Below are positions 49,184 through 59,114 of a stretch of DNA of 64,000 nucleotides, in pieces. The position numbers were made by a program, and so were the translations under genes. The stretch lies in assembly GCF_018035235.1 (NCBI RefSeq), contig NZ_WPCV01000005.1, forward strand, positions 768,707-832,706, written 5' to 3'. Every line of letters begins with the position of its first letter. Position 1 is the stretch's first letter. A model generated the notes under the pieces. The model saw only the letters and a program-made list of their open reading frames with translations. It made no database searches and was not told where the DNA came from. Origin of the DNA: Citrobacter sp. On2M (GTDB taxonomy: Bacteria; Pseudomonadota; Gammaproteobacteria; Enterobacterales; Enterobacteriaceae).

Positions 49184-49960
49184 ATGCATTTCTATCGTTT
49201 TACAACAACTTTACTAACAGCATGCTTGATGCCCCTGACAACGCTTGCCGCATCATGGGGATATATCGGAGAGACCGGCCCTGCACGGTGGGGAGAAATT
49301 AGCAGTGAGTATGCAACGTGCCAAACTGGAATAAATCAATCACCCATTGATATCCAGACCGCCACAACCAATAAACTCAGCCTTCCTGCGCTCAACATAC
49401 AATACGTCGATGGCCCGACAAGATTTCGTAGCATCAACCATACGCTACAGGGAACAATGAGTCCCTATACTTCAAACTCTATTAATGTTGATGAAAAAAT
49501 TTATTATCTGAAACAATTAGATTTTCACGCACCGAGCGAACATACCCTCAACGGAAAAAACTATCCTCTGGAGCTGCAGTTAGTCCACAAAAACCAACAC
49601 GGAGACATCGCCATCGTAGCGGTCATGTTTGATGTCGATGAACCTAACCAAGCGATTCAAAATCTGTGGGAATCCTTTCCAACCATGAAGGACAATAGCA
49701 TGCCCATTTTTTCGCCAGTCAATATCAACCACCTTTTACCCGATGATAAATCCTACTGGCGTTATAGCGGTTCGCTAACTACTCCTCCCTGCACTGAAGG
49801 CGTGACCTGGACTGTACTGAAAACGCCAGTTACCCTTTCCGCCGACCAGTTGGATAAATTTCACTACATTGTTGGGTCTGCGAATAATCGCCCACCGCAG
49901 CCGCTGAATGAACGCAAAATTGAGGAAAGCAATTCCGGAGATACCGAGATCCTGTACTAA
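49184..49960 (+). CDS. exported alpha-carbonic-anhydrase-fold protein with altered zinc site
   Basis: 258-residue protein with a signal peptide (1-23, cut near LAA). The mature part is clearly an alpha carbonic anhydrase: SWGY, NQSPIDIQT, HAPSEH, SLTTPPCTEGV and NNRPPQPLN. Cys46 and Cys203 fit the conserved disulfide. His86 fits the proton shuttle, and Thr199/Thr200 are kept. Of the three zinc ligands only His115 remains: the first reads Asp113 (QLDFH instead of Q-HFH) and the third Gln132 (ELQLVH instead of E-HLVH). Normal CO2 hydration is therefore doubtful. The ATG at 49184 is preferred over TTG 14 codons earlier because it gives a clean signal peptide. The gene is A+T-rich and absent at this place in E. 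coli K-12. Confidence 0.85.
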   Translation: MHFYRFTTTLLTACLMPLTTLAASWGYIGETGPARWGEISSEYATCQTGINQSPIDIQTATTNKLSLPALNIQYVDGPTRFRSINHTLQGTMSPYTSNSINVDEKIYYLKQLDFHAPSEHTLNGKNYPLELQLVHKNQHGDIAIVAVMFDVDEPNQAIQNLWESFPTMKDNSMPIFSPVNINHLLPDDKSYWRYSGSLTTPPCTEGVTWTVLKTPVTLSADQLDKFHYIVGSANNRPPQPLNERKIEESNSGDTEILY

Positions 49961-50190
49961 AATGAGGTAGCGATCACACAATGGTGAGGTTATTTGCTGA
50001 TTAATTCAGCAGAATATCTTGTCAGTACCTTCTGCCGCTGAAGAAAAAATGAGAAGTTACGCAAAATTATATGTGTATATAAAATCGGCACTTTTTTATA
50101 ACGCTATGATTTACATGATCAAATATTTTAATGCGCTCATATTTACGGCAATTCATTGATCCACCTCAGTGGATTGGTCAAAGTTTGGCC

Positions 50191-50219
50191 TTTCATCTCG
50201 TGCGAAAAATGCGTAATAT
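50191..50219 (+). promoter_or_regulatory. dusB-fis promoter
   Basis: -35 TTTCAT (50191-50196), 17-base spacer, -10 TAATAT (50214-50219), then a GC-rich discriminator ACGCCGCC. This is the known E. coli fis promoter layout with stringent and growth-rate control. GGTCAAAGTTTGGCC just upstream resembles the Fis autoregulatory site. The gap 49961-50190 is A+T-rich, with no other element that I recognise. Confidence 0.85.
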
Positions 50220-50258
50220 ACGCCGCCTTGCAGTCACAGTATGGTCATTTCTTAACTC

Positions 50259-51224
50259 ATGCGCATCGGACAATACCAGCTCAGAAATCGCCTGATCGCA
50301 GCACCTATGGCTGGCATCACTGACAGACCATTCAGGACGCTGTGCTATGAGATGGGAGCCGGGTTGACGGTATCCGAGATGATGTCATCTAACCCGCAGG
50401 TTTGGGAAAGTGACAAGTCTCGTTTACGGATGGTGCACGTTGATGAGCCAGGAATTCGCACGGTGCAAATTGCCGGTAGCGACCCTGTTGAGATGGCCGA
50501 TGCCGCACGAATTAACGTGGAAAGCGGCGCCCAGATTATTGATATCAATATGGGGTGTCCGGCTAAAAAAGTGAATCGTAAGCTCGCAGGTTCAGCCCTT
50601 TTGCAGTACCCGGATCTAGTGAAATCAATACTAACCGAGGTCGTCAATGCAGTGGACGTTCCTGTCACGCTCAAGATTCGCACCGGCTGGGCTCCGGAAC
50701 ACCGTAACTGCGTAGAGATTGCCCAACTGGCTGAAGACTGTGGCATTCAGGCTCTGACCATTCATGGACGCACCCGCGCCTGTTTGTTCAATGGAGATGC
50801 TGAGTACGACAGTATTCGGGCAGTTAAGCAGAAAGTTTCCATTCCGATTATCGCGAATGGCGACATTACTGACCCGCATAAAGCCAGAGCTGTACTCGAC
50901 TATACAGGGGCGGATGCCCTTATGATAGGACGTGCAGCTCAGGGAAGACCCTGGATCTTTCGGGAAATCCAGCATTATCTGGACACTGGGGAGCTGCTGC
51001 CCCCGCTGCCTCTGGCAGAGGTTAAGCGCTTGCTTTGTGCGCACGTTCGGGAACTGCACGACTTTTATGGTCAGGCAAAAGGGTACCGAATTGCGCGTAA
51101 ACACGTATCCTGGTATCTCCAGGAACACGCTCCGGATGACCAGTTTCGGCGCACATTCAACGCCATTGAAGATTCCAGCGAACAGCTGGCGGCGTTGGAG
51201 GCATACTTCGAAAATTTTGCGTAA
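50259..51224 (+). CDS. dusB: tRNA-dihydrouridine synthase B
   Basis: FMN enzyme reducing a uridine in the tRNA D-loop, 321 residues. TIM barrel with catalytic Cys100 in [10 protein letters not shown]-terminal helical tRNA-binding domain. First gene of dusB-fis; fis follows after 25 bases. Confidence 0.97.
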   Translation: MRIGQYQLRNRLIAAPMAGITDRPFRTLCYEMGAGLTVSEMMSSNPQVWESDKSRLRMVHVDEPGIRTVQIAGSDPVEMADAARINVESGAQIIDINMGCPAKKVNRKLAGSALLQYPDLVKSILTEVVNAVDVPVTLKIRTGWAPEHRNCVEIAQLAEDCGIQALTIHGRTRACLFNGDAEYDSIRAVKQKVSIPIIANGDITDPHKARAVLDYTGADALMIGRAAQGRPWIFREIQHYLDTGELLPPLPLAEVKRLLCAHVRELHDFYGQAKGYRIARKHVSWYLQEHAPDDQFRRTFNAIEDSSEQLAALEAYFENFA

Positions 51225-51249
51225 ACAGAAATAAAGAGCTGACAGAACT

Positions 51250-51546
51250 ATGTTCGAACAACGCGTAAATTCTGACGTACTGACCGTTTCTACCGTTAAC
51301 TCTCAGGACCAGGTAACTCAAAAACCCCTGCGTGACTCGGTTAAACAGGCACTGAAGAACTATTTTGCTCAATTGAATGGTCAGGATGTTAACGATCTCT
51401 ATGAGCTGGTACTGGCTGAAGTAGAACAGCCCCTGTTGGACATGGTGATGCAATACACCCGCGGCAACCAGACCCGTGCTGCCCTGATGATGGGCATCAA
51501 CCGTGGTACGCTGCGTAAAAAACTGAAAAAATACGGCATGAACTGA
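51250..51546 (+). CDS. fis: nucleoid protein Fis
   Basis: 98-residue DNA-bending protein that activates rRNA promoters and controls many growth-phase genes. The C-terminal HTH segment, [19 protein letters not shown], is complete. It ends at an intrinsic terminator. Confidence 0.99.
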
Positions 51547-51571
51547 TACTAATCAGTTAAGTGTTTGTTTT

Positions 51572-51607
51572 AAAAGGCGCTACTCGGCATGGGGAAGCGC
51601 CTTTTTT
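51572..51607 (+). terminator. terminator of dusB-fis
   Basis: Stem AAAAGGCGCT / AGCGCCTTTT with a 14-base loop, then T-run, 25 bases after the fis stop. Confidence 0.9.
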
Positions 51608-51634
51608 ATTGACGTCATACGGGAGGCTTTGGCG

Positions 51635-52519
51635 ATGAACGCGAGATGTGAACCTGTCTATTTTGGCGATGAATCTAAAAAGATAATCCTGGGTGATGCG
51701 CTGACCGAACTGAAAAAGCTGCCGTCTGAAAGCGTCGAGCTCATTTTTGCCGACCCACCTTATAATATCGGTAAAAACTTTGACGGAATGGTGGAATCCT
51801 GGGACGAACAGAGCTTTTTGACATGGCTGTTTGAATGCATTGACGAATGCCATCGTATTCTCAAACCGCATGGCACCATGTACATCATGAACAGTACGGA
51901 GAACATGCCATACATCGACCTCAAATGCCGCCAGCTTTTTACCATCAAGAGCCGCATCGTGTGGTCATATGATAGCTCTGGGGTGCAGGCCAAAAAGTAC
52001 TTTGGTTCGATGTATGAACCGATCCTGATGATGGTAAAAGATCAGAAAAACTATACGTTTAATCGCGATGATATTCTGGTGGAAGCCAAAACGGGCGCTA
52101 AACGCGCGCTGATAGATTACAGAAAGAATCCACCCCAGCCATATAATCAGAAAAAAGTGCCTGGCAATGTCTGGGCGTTTCCCCGCGTTCGCTATCTGAT
52201 GGACGAATACGAAAATCACCCCACGCAGAAACCCAAAGCTTTACTGGAGCGCATCATTCTGGCTTCCTCCAACCCAGATGACAAAGTGCTGGATCCGTTT
52301 GCCGGTAGCTTCACGACCGGCGCCACCGCCGTGGAGTTAGGTCGCAAGTTTGTCGGGATTGAAATCAATACTGAATACGTGAAAATGGGGCTCAGAAGAC
52401 TGAGTATTGGTTCTCATTTTTCAGAAATTGAACTTGCAAAGGTGAAAAAGCGTAAGACAAAAAACATGTCTAAAAAGAGCCATTTGACGGCAAAGTGTGG
52501 CGATCGTTCAGCAAAGTAA
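51635..52519 (+). CDS. yhdJ: DNA adenine methyltransferase YhdJ
   Basis: N6-adenine methylase of the beta class; E. coli YhdJ modifies ATGCAT and has no partner nuclease. 294 residues from the ATG at 51635, 8 bases after GGGAGG; a TTG at 51629 is too close to that site. Catalytic DPPY at 40-43; SAM motif DPFAGSFTTG near 230. Confidence 0.95.
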   Translation: MNARCEPVYFGDESKKIILGDALTELKKLPSESVELIFADPPYNIGKNFDGMVESWDEQSFLTWLFECIDECHRILKPHGTMYIMNSTENMPYIDLKCRQLFTIKSRIVWSYDSSGVQAKKYFGSMYEPILMMVKDQKNYTFNRDDILVEAKTGAKRALIDYRKNPPQPYNQKKVPGNVWAFPRVRYLMDEYENHPTQKPKALLERIILASSNPDDKVLDPFAGSFTTGATAVELGRKFVGIEINTEYVKMGLRRLSIGSHFSEIELAKVKKRKTKNMSKKSHLTAKCGDRSAK

Positions 52520-52601
52520 AGGCATTGTAAGTCCGCTTTTCAGCGTGCAGATTTCGTGTATATTCCCTGCACGCTTGGGCATGAATACACAGGGTTTGGT
52601 A

Positions 52602-52766
52602 ATGATACGCAAGTATTGGTGGCTGGTTATTTTTGCGGTCTTCGTTTTTCTTTTTGATGCGCTGCTTATTCAGTGGATAGAGCTGATGACAACAGAGCAC
52701 GACAAGTGTCGGAACATGAACTCGGTGAATCCCCTTAAGCTGGTCAACTGCGTCGATCTCGAATAG
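52602..52766 (+). CDS. yhdU: small membrane protein YhdU
   Basis: 54-residue protein with one hydrophobic helix (about 5-24) and a Cys-containing tail. The ATG at 52602 is chosen (MIRKYWW, with AGGG upstream); an ATG at 52581 would add seven residues. Function unknown; conserved next to yhdJ and acrS in enterobacteria. Confidence 0.8.
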   Translation: MIRKYWWLVIFAVFVFLFDALLIQWIELMTTEHDKCRNMNSVNPLKLVNCVDLE

Positions 52767-52811
52767 TGCCGCCCACCCCACTTCAGCAGCCGTCAGGCCT
52801 GGCGGCTAAAA

Positions 52812-53468
52812 CTACCCTACCTGACTCTCACTCTGCGTTAATTGCCTTACGATACCATCTGGGCTTAACATTTTTAATACATTATCAACTAATACTGGCG
52901 CTTGTTTATAAAGATCATAACTCATTGGATTAATGAGCCAGTTTTTAACGATGCCACTAAAACTGCCATGAAGAATAATTATTATAACGTCTAAATCAAG
53001 GCCGGTTGCGACAAGCCCTTCGTCCATACATTGTTGCAAGGCAATGCGCATATCCAGATGATTGATACCAATTTTTTCACGAATAGCCTGTTCCGATATC
53101 ATATCATTATGGAATTCACATTTATGATATAAAATCTGCATTAATGCCTGCTGTCGAGGATTCTCAGCAATATATTGCAAACCCACGACTAATCTTTCTT
53201 GTAACCGCTGTAATGGGTTATCTCCCCAACGCCCAACGAGCTGCTCCTGAATAAGATCACGCAAGGGTGGTTGCTGTAACCAAAGCTCATTAAAAAGCTG
53301 CGTTTTATTTTCGAAATGCCAATAGAGTGCCCCTCGCGTAACGTTGGCCGCATCCGCAATGTCGTTGAGCGTCGTATTACTCACGCCACGCGCGGCGAAC
53401 TGCACAATCGCTGTTTCAATCAGGTGCTGTCGCGTTTTGAGGGCATCAGCTTTTGTTCTTCTGGCCAT
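52812..53468 (-). CDS. acrS: TetR-family repressor AcrS (EnvR)
   Basis: 218-residue repressor, divergent from acrEF. N-terminal TetR HTH about 10-55 (LNDIADAANVTRGALYWHF). In E. coli AcrS represses acrAB and can affect acrEF. Helical ligand-binding part after 60. Confidence 0.93.
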   Translation of the reverse strand: MARRTKADALKTRQHLIETAIVQFAARGVSNTTLNDIADAANVTRGALYWHFENKTQLFNELWLQQPPLRDLIQEQLVGRWGDNPLQRLQERLVVGLQYIAENPRQQALMQILYHKCEFHNDMISEQAIREKIGINHLDMRIALQQCMDEGLVATGLDLDVIIIILHGSFSGIVKNWLINPMSYDLYKQAPVLVDNVLKMLSPDGIVRQLTQSESQVG

Positions 53469-53880
53469 GATCCCGACTGTCCGGAGTAGAGTGGAGAATG
53501 ATTAACTTTCTTATCTAATATTTGCTGAACGGAATAAATGTATCACTTAGCGTATATTTAGACGAGGCCTAAAAGCGTTAATTGCTGACATTGCACACGA
53601 ATAAATAAAACATATAAAAAACTTAAATATATTCACCAATCAAATGCTTATTTCGACATGTATTTATGCGCATCATAGTATTGCTATTAACACCATAATG
53701 AAACATCAGAAGATTAATCCTTTTTTGTTTTTATGTGCCGTGTGTCGCGTCCATAAATAAGTATTACTTACATCGCAGGCTAATAATTTGTAGGATAGCA
53801 AACTATTATTTTTCTTGTGCGCGTTATCGCCTCTGCGTTACCCGGTTAATAACGAGCGTTCGGTTTTTTAAGGAATAGAA
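53469..53880. other. 412-bp A+T-rich acrS/acrE intergenic region
   Basis: Divergent control region. It is strongly A+T-rich through about 53510-53810, consistent with the H-NS silencing reported for acrEF in E. coli and Salmonella. I find no clear operator palindrome of the AcrR type and no conserved small frame. Confidence 0.55.
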
Positions 53881-55041
53881 ATGACGAAAAATGCCAGGTT
53901 TTCACTCCTGCCCTCATTCATCATCATCTCCGCTGCATTACTCGCCGGTTGTAACGATCAGGGAGAAACACAAGCTCATCCCGCAGAGCCGCAGGTGACT
54001 GTCCATGTCGTCGAAAAGGCCCCCTTAGCCGTGACGACCGAATTACCCGGGCGCACAACGGCATTTCGTATTGCAGAAGTCCGTCCTCAGGTTAGCGGGA
54101 TTGTACTTAAACGGAATTTCACTGAGGGAAGCGATGTTGAAGCCGGTCAGTCGCTTTATCAGATCGACCCCGCGACTTACCAGGCTGACTATGACAGCGC
54201 CAAAGGCGAACTGGCAAAGAGTGAAGCGGCGGCAGCTATCGCGCATTTAACGGTAAAACGTTATGTTCCGCTGGTTGGCACTAAGTACATCAGCCAGCAA
54301 GAGTACGATCAGGCCATTGCTGATGCCCGCCAGGCCGATGCATCCGTAATCGCAGCAAAAGCCGCGGTCGAAAGCGCACGTATTAACCTGGCCTACACCA
54401 AAGTGACATCGCCCATTAGCGGACGTATCGGTAAATCTAACGTCACCGAAGGCGCATTAGTCACGAATGGCCAGGCGACTGAGCTTGCTACCGTTCAACA
54501 GCTTGATCCTATTTACGTCGATGTAACGCAGTCCAGCAATGACTTTATGCGCCTCAAACAATCTATTGAGCAAGGGAGCCTGCATAAGGACGATGCCAGC
54601 AGTACTGTAGAACTGGTAATGGAAAATGGTCAGTCGTACCCGCTGAAAGGCACTTTGCAATTTTCTGACGTGACAGTTGATGAAAGTACCGGATCCATCA
54701 CCCTCAGGGCCGTCTTCCCTAACCCGCAGCACACATTGCTGCCGGGCATGTTTGTGCGCGCGCGCGTTGATGAAGGTGTTCAGCCAAATGCGATTCTCGT
54801 TCCGCAGCAAGGGGTAACGCGTACGCCTCGCGGCGATGCCACCGTGATGGTCGTTAACGACAAGAGCCAGGTTGAGTCTCGCACAGTTGTTGCCGCACAA
54901 GCCATTGGCGACAAGTGGCTCATCAGTGAAGGTCTGCAACCGGGTGACAAAGTTATCGTGAGCGGCTTACAGAAAGCACGCCCTGGCGTCCAGGTTAAAG
55001 CAACTGCCGACACCGAAACCTCTGCCACGAAAGCCCAATAA
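53881..55041 (+). CDS. acrE: multidrug efflux membrane fusion lipoprotein AcrE
   Basis: Periplasmic adaptor of the AcrEF-TolC pump. 386 residues. Lipoprotein signal with LAGC, Cys24 lipidated. Lipoyl, helical hairpin and barrel domains of the RND adaptor family. acrF follows after 10 bases. Confidence 0.96.
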   Translation: MTKNARFSLLPSFIIISAALLAGCNDQGETQAHPAEPQVTVHVVEKAPLAVTTELPGRTTAFRIAEVRPQVSGIVLKRNFTEGSDVEAGQSLYQIDPATYQADYDSAKGELAKSEAAAAIAHLTVKRYVPLVGTKYISQQEYDQAIADARQADASVIAAKAAVESARINLAYTKVTSPISGRIGKSNVTEGALVTNGQATELATVQQLDPIYVDVTQSSNDFMRLKQSIEQGSLHKDDASSTVELVMENGQSYPLKGTLQFSDVTVDESTGSITLRAVFPNPQHTLLPGMFVRARVDEGVQPNAILVPQQGVTRTPRGDATVMVVNDKSQVESRTVVAAQAIGDKWLISEGLQPGDKVIVSGLQKARPGVQVKATADTETSATKAQ

Positions 55042-55051
55042 GGTACCGGAT

Positions 55052-58000
55052 ATGGCTAACTTCTTTATCAGGCGTCCTATTTTTGCCTGGGTACTGGCCA
55101 TCATTCTGATGATGGCGGGAGCTCTGGCAATCATGCAGCTTCCCGTAGCGCAGTACCCGACCATTGCACCTCCTGCGGTCGCAATCACCGCAACCTATCC
55201 AGGCGCGGATGCACAGACGGTGCAAGATACTGTTACGCAGGTTATCGAACAGAATATGAACGGTATCGATAACCTGATGTATATGTCCTCCACCAGCGAT
55301 TCCGCCGGGAGTGTGACCATCACACTGACTTTCCAGTCCGGTACCGACCCCGATATCGCCCAGGTTCAGGTGCAAAATAAATTGCAGCTCGCCACACCGT
55401 TACTGCCGCAGGAAGTCCAGCAGCAGGGGATCGGCGTTGAGAAATCCAGCAGCAGCTTTTTAATGGTCGCGGGGTTTGTTTCTGATAACCCGCAAACCAC
55501 GCAGGATGATATTTCCGACTACGTCGCCTCAAACGTTAAAGACTCAATCAGTCGTCTGAATGGCGTAGGCGACGTACAACTGTTTGGCGCGCAGTACGCT
55601 ATGCGTATTTGGCTGGATGCGAACTTGTTGAACAAGTACCAGCTTACGCCGGTTGATGTGATCAATCAGTTAAAGGTCCAGAACGATCAAATTGCCGCGG
55701 GTCAGTTAGGGGGGACGCCTGCATTACCTAACCAGCAGCTTAACGCTTCTATCATTGCGCAAACGCGACTGAAAGACCCTGAAGAGTTCGGCAAAGTCAC
55801 TTTACGCGTGAACAGCGATGGTTCGGTAGTTCATCTGAAAGACGTCGCGCGGATCGAACTGGGTGGTGAGAACTACAACGTCGTTGCGCGTATTAACGGT
55901 AAGCCTGCATCCGGTCTCGGTATTAAATTGGCTACCGGGGCAAACGCGCTGGATACCGCTAACGCAATCAAAGCCAAACTGGCTGAGTTACAACCGTTCT
56001 TCCCGCAGGGAATGAAGGTGGTCTATCCGTACGACACCACGCCATTTGTGACTATCTCCATCCACGAAGTGGTAAAAACGCTGTTTGAGGCGATCGTGCT
56101 GGTGTTCCTGGTCATGTATTTGTTCCTGCAGAACATCCGGGCAACGCTCATTCCAACCATCGCTGTCCCCGTCGTATTATTAGGCACATTCGCCGTACTT
56201 GCCGCGTTTGGCTACTCGATAAACACCCTGACGATGTTCGGGATGGTGCTCGCCATCGGTCTATTGGTCGATGATGCAATAGTGGTGGTGGAAAACGTCG
56301 AACGTGTGATGATGGAAGATAATCTGCCGCCTAAAGAGGCGACGGAAAAATCTATGTCACAAATTCAGGGAGCACTGGTCGGTATCGCCATGGTGCTGTC
56401 TGCGGTTTTTATCCCAATGGCCTTTTTTGGTGGGTCGACAGGTGCTATCTACCGGCAGTTCTCCATCACCATTGTTTCCGCCATGGCGCTTTCTGTATTG
56501 GTCGCGCTGATCCTGACTCCCGCGCTTTGCGCAACGCTGCTGAAGCCGGTATTGGCTGAACATCACGAGAAAAAAAGCGGTTTCTTTGGCTGGTTTAATG
56601 CCAAATTCGATAACAGCGTCAACCACTACACCAATAGCGTCAGCGGTATTGTGCGTAAAACCGGGCGTTACCTGGTTGTCTACCTGATCATCGTGATCGG
56701 AATGGCAGTGCTGTTTATGCGTCTACCGACTTCCTTCCTGCCGGAAGAAGATCAGGGCGTATTTATGACCATGATTCAGCTCCCGGCGGGCGCAACACAA
56801 GAGCGCACCCAGAAAGTGCTGGATCAGGTTACTCAGTATTATCTGAACAATGAGAAAGCTAACGTCGAAAGCGTCTTCACGGTTAACGGCTTTAGCTTCA
56901 GCGGCCAGGGGCAAAACTCCGGTCTGGCGTTCGTCAGCCTCAAGCCCTGGGATGAGCGTAGTGGAGAAGAAAACAGCGCTGAAGCTGTCATTGCACGCGC
57001 CACTTACGCCTTCAGCCGGATTCGCGATGGCCTGGTCTTCCCCTTCAACATGCCAGCGATAGTTGAATTGGGTACCGCAACCGGCTTCGATTTCGAGCTG
57101 ATCGATCAAGGCGGTTTGGGACATACGGCGTTAACGCAAGCACGTAACCAACTGCTGGGTATGGTGGCTAAACACCCAGATTTGTTAGTCCGCGTACGCC
57201 CGAACGGCCTGGAAGATACCCCTCAATTCAAACTGGATGTCGATCAGGAGAAAGCACAAGCACTGGGCGTTTCGCTGTCGGACATTAACGAGACGATCTC
57301 TGCATCGTTGGGCGGCTATTACGTCAATGACTTTATTGACCGCGGTCGTGTGAAAAAAGTTTACGTTCAGGCGGATGCTAAATACCGCATGCTGCCAACG
57401 GACATCAGTAATCTGTATATCCGCAGTGCCAATGGCGAAATGGTTCCGTTCTCTGCGTTCAGCGCATCGCATTGGGTTTACGGCTCACCGCGCCTGGAGC
57501 GTTACAACGGTATGCCATCGATGGAAATACTGGGGGAAGCCGCGCCTGGTCGAAGTACGGGTGAAGCAATGGCATTAATGGAAAGCCTCGCAGAAAAGCT
57601 GCCAAACGGTATTGGTCATGACTGGACAGGTATGTCTTATCAGGAACGACTGTCGGGTAACCAGGCGCCTGCACTTTATGCCATCTCGCTAATCGTCGTC
57701 TTCCTTTGCCTGGCCGCATTGTATGAGAGCTGGTCAATTCCCTTCTCCGTCATGCTGGTTGTACCACTCGGCGTGGTAGGCGCATTGTTAGCTGCATCGC
57801 TGCGTGGGATGAATAACGACGTCTACTTCCAGGTCGGTCTGCTAACCACTATTGGCCTCTCGGCTAAAAACGCCATCCTGATCGTCGAATTTGCCAAAGA
57901 TCTGATGGATAAAGAGGGTAAAGGGTTGATAGAAGCCACTCTGGAGGCGTCGCGCATGCGTCTTCGTCCAATCCTGATGACATCTCTGGCGTTTATTCTG

Positions 58001-58165
58001 GGGGTTATACCTCTGGTTATCAGCCACGGAGCGGGTAGCGGCGCGCAGAATGCGGTCGGTACGGGCGTAATGGGGGGAATGTTGACCGCGACGTTGTTGG
58101 CAATCTTCTTCGTCCCTGTCTTCTTTGTTGTCGTCAGACGGCGTTTTAGTCGACACAACGACTAA
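55052..58165 (+). CDS. acrF: RND multidrug efflux transporter AcrF
   Basis: Inner-membrane proton-driven pump exporting dyes, detergents and drugs through TolC. 1037 residues, near 1034 in E. coli. Twelve membrane segments, two large periplasmic loops; proton-relay Asp pair in [13 protein letters not shown] near 407-408 and Lys in [13 protein letters not shown] near 940. Ends at a strong terminator. Confidence 0.97.
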   Translation: MANFFIRRPIFAWVLAIILMMAGALAIMQLPVAQYPTIAPPAVAITATYPGADAQTVQDTVTQVIEQNMNGIDNLMYMSSTSDSAGSVTITLTFQSGTDPDIAQVQVQNKLQLATPLLPQEVQQQGIGVEKSSSSFLMVAGFVSDNPQTTQDDISDYVASNVKDSISRLNGVGDVQLFGAQYAMRIWLDANLLNKYQLTPVDVINQLKVQNDQIAAGQLGGTPALPNQQLNASIIAQTRLKDPEEFGKVTLRVNSDGSVVHLKDVARIELGGENYNVVARINGKPASGLGIKLATGANALDTANAIKAKLAELQPFFPQGMKVVYPYDTTPFVTISIHEVVKTLFEAIVLVFLVMYLFLQNIRATLIPTIAVPVVLLGTFAVLAAFGYSINTLTMFGMVLAIGLLVDDAIVVVENVERVMMEDNLPPKEATEKSMSQIQGALVGIAMVLSAVFIPMAFFGGSTGAIYRQFSITIVSAMALSVLVALILTPALCATLLKPVLAEHHEKKSGFFGWFNAKFDNSVNHYTNSVSGIVRKTGRYLVVYLIIVIGMAVLFMRLPTSFLPEEDQGVFMTMIQLPAGATQERTQKVLDQVTQYYLNNEKANVESVFTVNGFSFSGQGQNSGLAFVSLKPWDERSGEENSAEAVIARATYAFSRIRDGLVFPFNMPAIVELGTATGFDFELIDQGGLGHTALTQARNQLLGMVAKHPDLLVRVRPNGLEDTPQFKLDVDQEKAQALGVSLSDINETISASLGGYYVNDFIDRGRVKKVYVQADAKYRMLPTDISNLYIRSANGEMVPFSAFSASHWVYGSPRLERYNGMPSMEILGEAAPGRSTGEAMALMESLAEKLPNGIGHDWTGMSYQERLSGNQAPALYAISLIVVFLCLAALYESWSIPFSVMLVVPLGVVGALLAASLRGMNNDVYFQVGLLTTIGLSAKNAILIVEFAKDLMDKEGKGLIEATLEASRMRLRPILMTSLAFILGVIPLVISHGAGSGAQNAVGTGVMGGMLTATLLAIFFVPVFFVVVRRRFSRHND

Positions 58166-58172
58166 TTTGTAA

Positions 58173-58198
58173 AAAAAGGCGTCTTCGGACGCCTTTTT
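58173..58198 (+). terminator. terminator of acrEF
   Basis: Stem AAAAAGGCGTC / GACGCCTTTTT with a TTCG loop, directly after the acrF stop. Very stable. Confidence 0.95.
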
Positions 58199-58435
58199 CA
58201 TCGATGGTGTCCCTCTTTATTTATTAATAAGATAGCCATTAATTTCTTTTTAATCTTTCCTGAAAATTCGCCCGTCGCCTTTCTTTTTATTCATTATTTT
58301 TACAATCCACATGAATTGAGATTATTCCTCATGTCAGTATTTTTTTAAGAAGTGGTAAAATAGCCTCCAGGTTCGCAGATGGCTTAGCGTTTGTCTTTGC
58401 CCGATTAGCGAAACGCTTATTTTTGAGGTAACACC

Positions 58436-58657
58436 ATGAAAAGATTAATCTCCGTTGCATTGCTAACCGCATTTCTGGCCGGCTGTGCACACGATTCTCC
58501 TTGCGTACCTGTATACGACGATCAGGGACGCCTGGTTCATACCAATACATGTATGAAAGGCACCACGCAGGATAACTGGGAAACCGCCGGAGCCATCGCC
58601 GGTGGTGCCGCAGCCGTTGCTGGACTGACGTTAGGGATCGTTGCCTTAACCAAATAA
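58436..58657 (+). CDS. yhdV: small lipoprotein YhdV
   Basis: 73-residue lipoprotein. Signal with FLAGC, Cys17 lipidated. Short Cys-containing middle part and a glycine/alanine-rich hydrophobic C-terminus (AGAIAGGAAAVAGLTLGIV). Function unknown. Own terminator follows. Confidence 0.92.
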   Translation: MKRLISVALLTAFLAGCAHDSPCVPVYDDQGRLVHTNTCMKGTTQDNWETAGAIAGGAAAVAGLTLGIVALTK

Positions 58658-58665
58658 TTCCTCTT

Positions 58666-58691
58666 AAAAGCGCGGTTGTTACCGCGCTTTT
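58666..58691 (+). terminator. terminator of yhdV
   Basis: Stem AAAAGCGCGG / CCGCGCTTTT with a 6-base loop, 8 bases after the yhdV stop. Confidence 0.88.
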
Positions 58692-58903
58692 AGTTATAAA
58701 AATAAAATATATATAAGACAAAGCGTTGGTTAAAGCACCTAACGTATAATAAAATTATTATAGATTTCTCTCACATCTCCACGATTTGAAATTAGCATTT
58801 TTTCTTTTCTTAGTAACACCACGTTTTCTTTCCATTATTCTCACGTGATCAATATTAACGCACGAAATCGTTATCACGCGTCCAGTCTGATTTTTGAATT
58901 TTT

Positions 58904-58950
58904 TGCGCCGAAATGTGGCTTACGTTTCAATTTTGCACCACTTCAGGGCG
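58904..58950 (+). promoter_or_regulatory. candidate NtrC enhancer half-sites
   Basis: TGCGCC (58904) and TGCACC (58934) are 30 bp apart, close to three helical turns, and lie about 100-130 bases before the inferred yhdW transcript start. They resemble one half of the NtrC consensus TGCACC-N4-GGTGCA; the other halves are poor. The assignment is inference from spacing plus the sigma-54 promoter. Confidence 0.35.
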
Positions 58951-59012
58951 CTGCATTTATTTTTTCCTGTCTACACTCTGCATATTGCGTCGAATAATCG
59001 TGCGCAAAAACC

Positions 59013-59028
59013 TGGCACTACCTTTGCT
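59013..59028 (+). promoter_or_regulatory. sigma-54 promoter of yhdWXYZ
   Basis: TGGCAC-TACCT-TTGCT: the GG at 59014-59015 and the GC at 59026-59027 are separated by exactly 10 bases, the -24/-12 spacing of sigma-54 promoters. It lies about 85 bases before the yhdW start. This fits the known nitrogen control of yhdW in E. coli. The rest of the gap 58692-59114 is A+T-rich and non-coding. Confidence 0.8.
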
Positions 59029-59114
59029 TAAAAGAGTATGGCCAAAGCCACAGACAGGTAAAAGACGTTTTCAGAACGTTTCCATAACAATAATTCCTCC
59101 ACACAGGATGCTCT

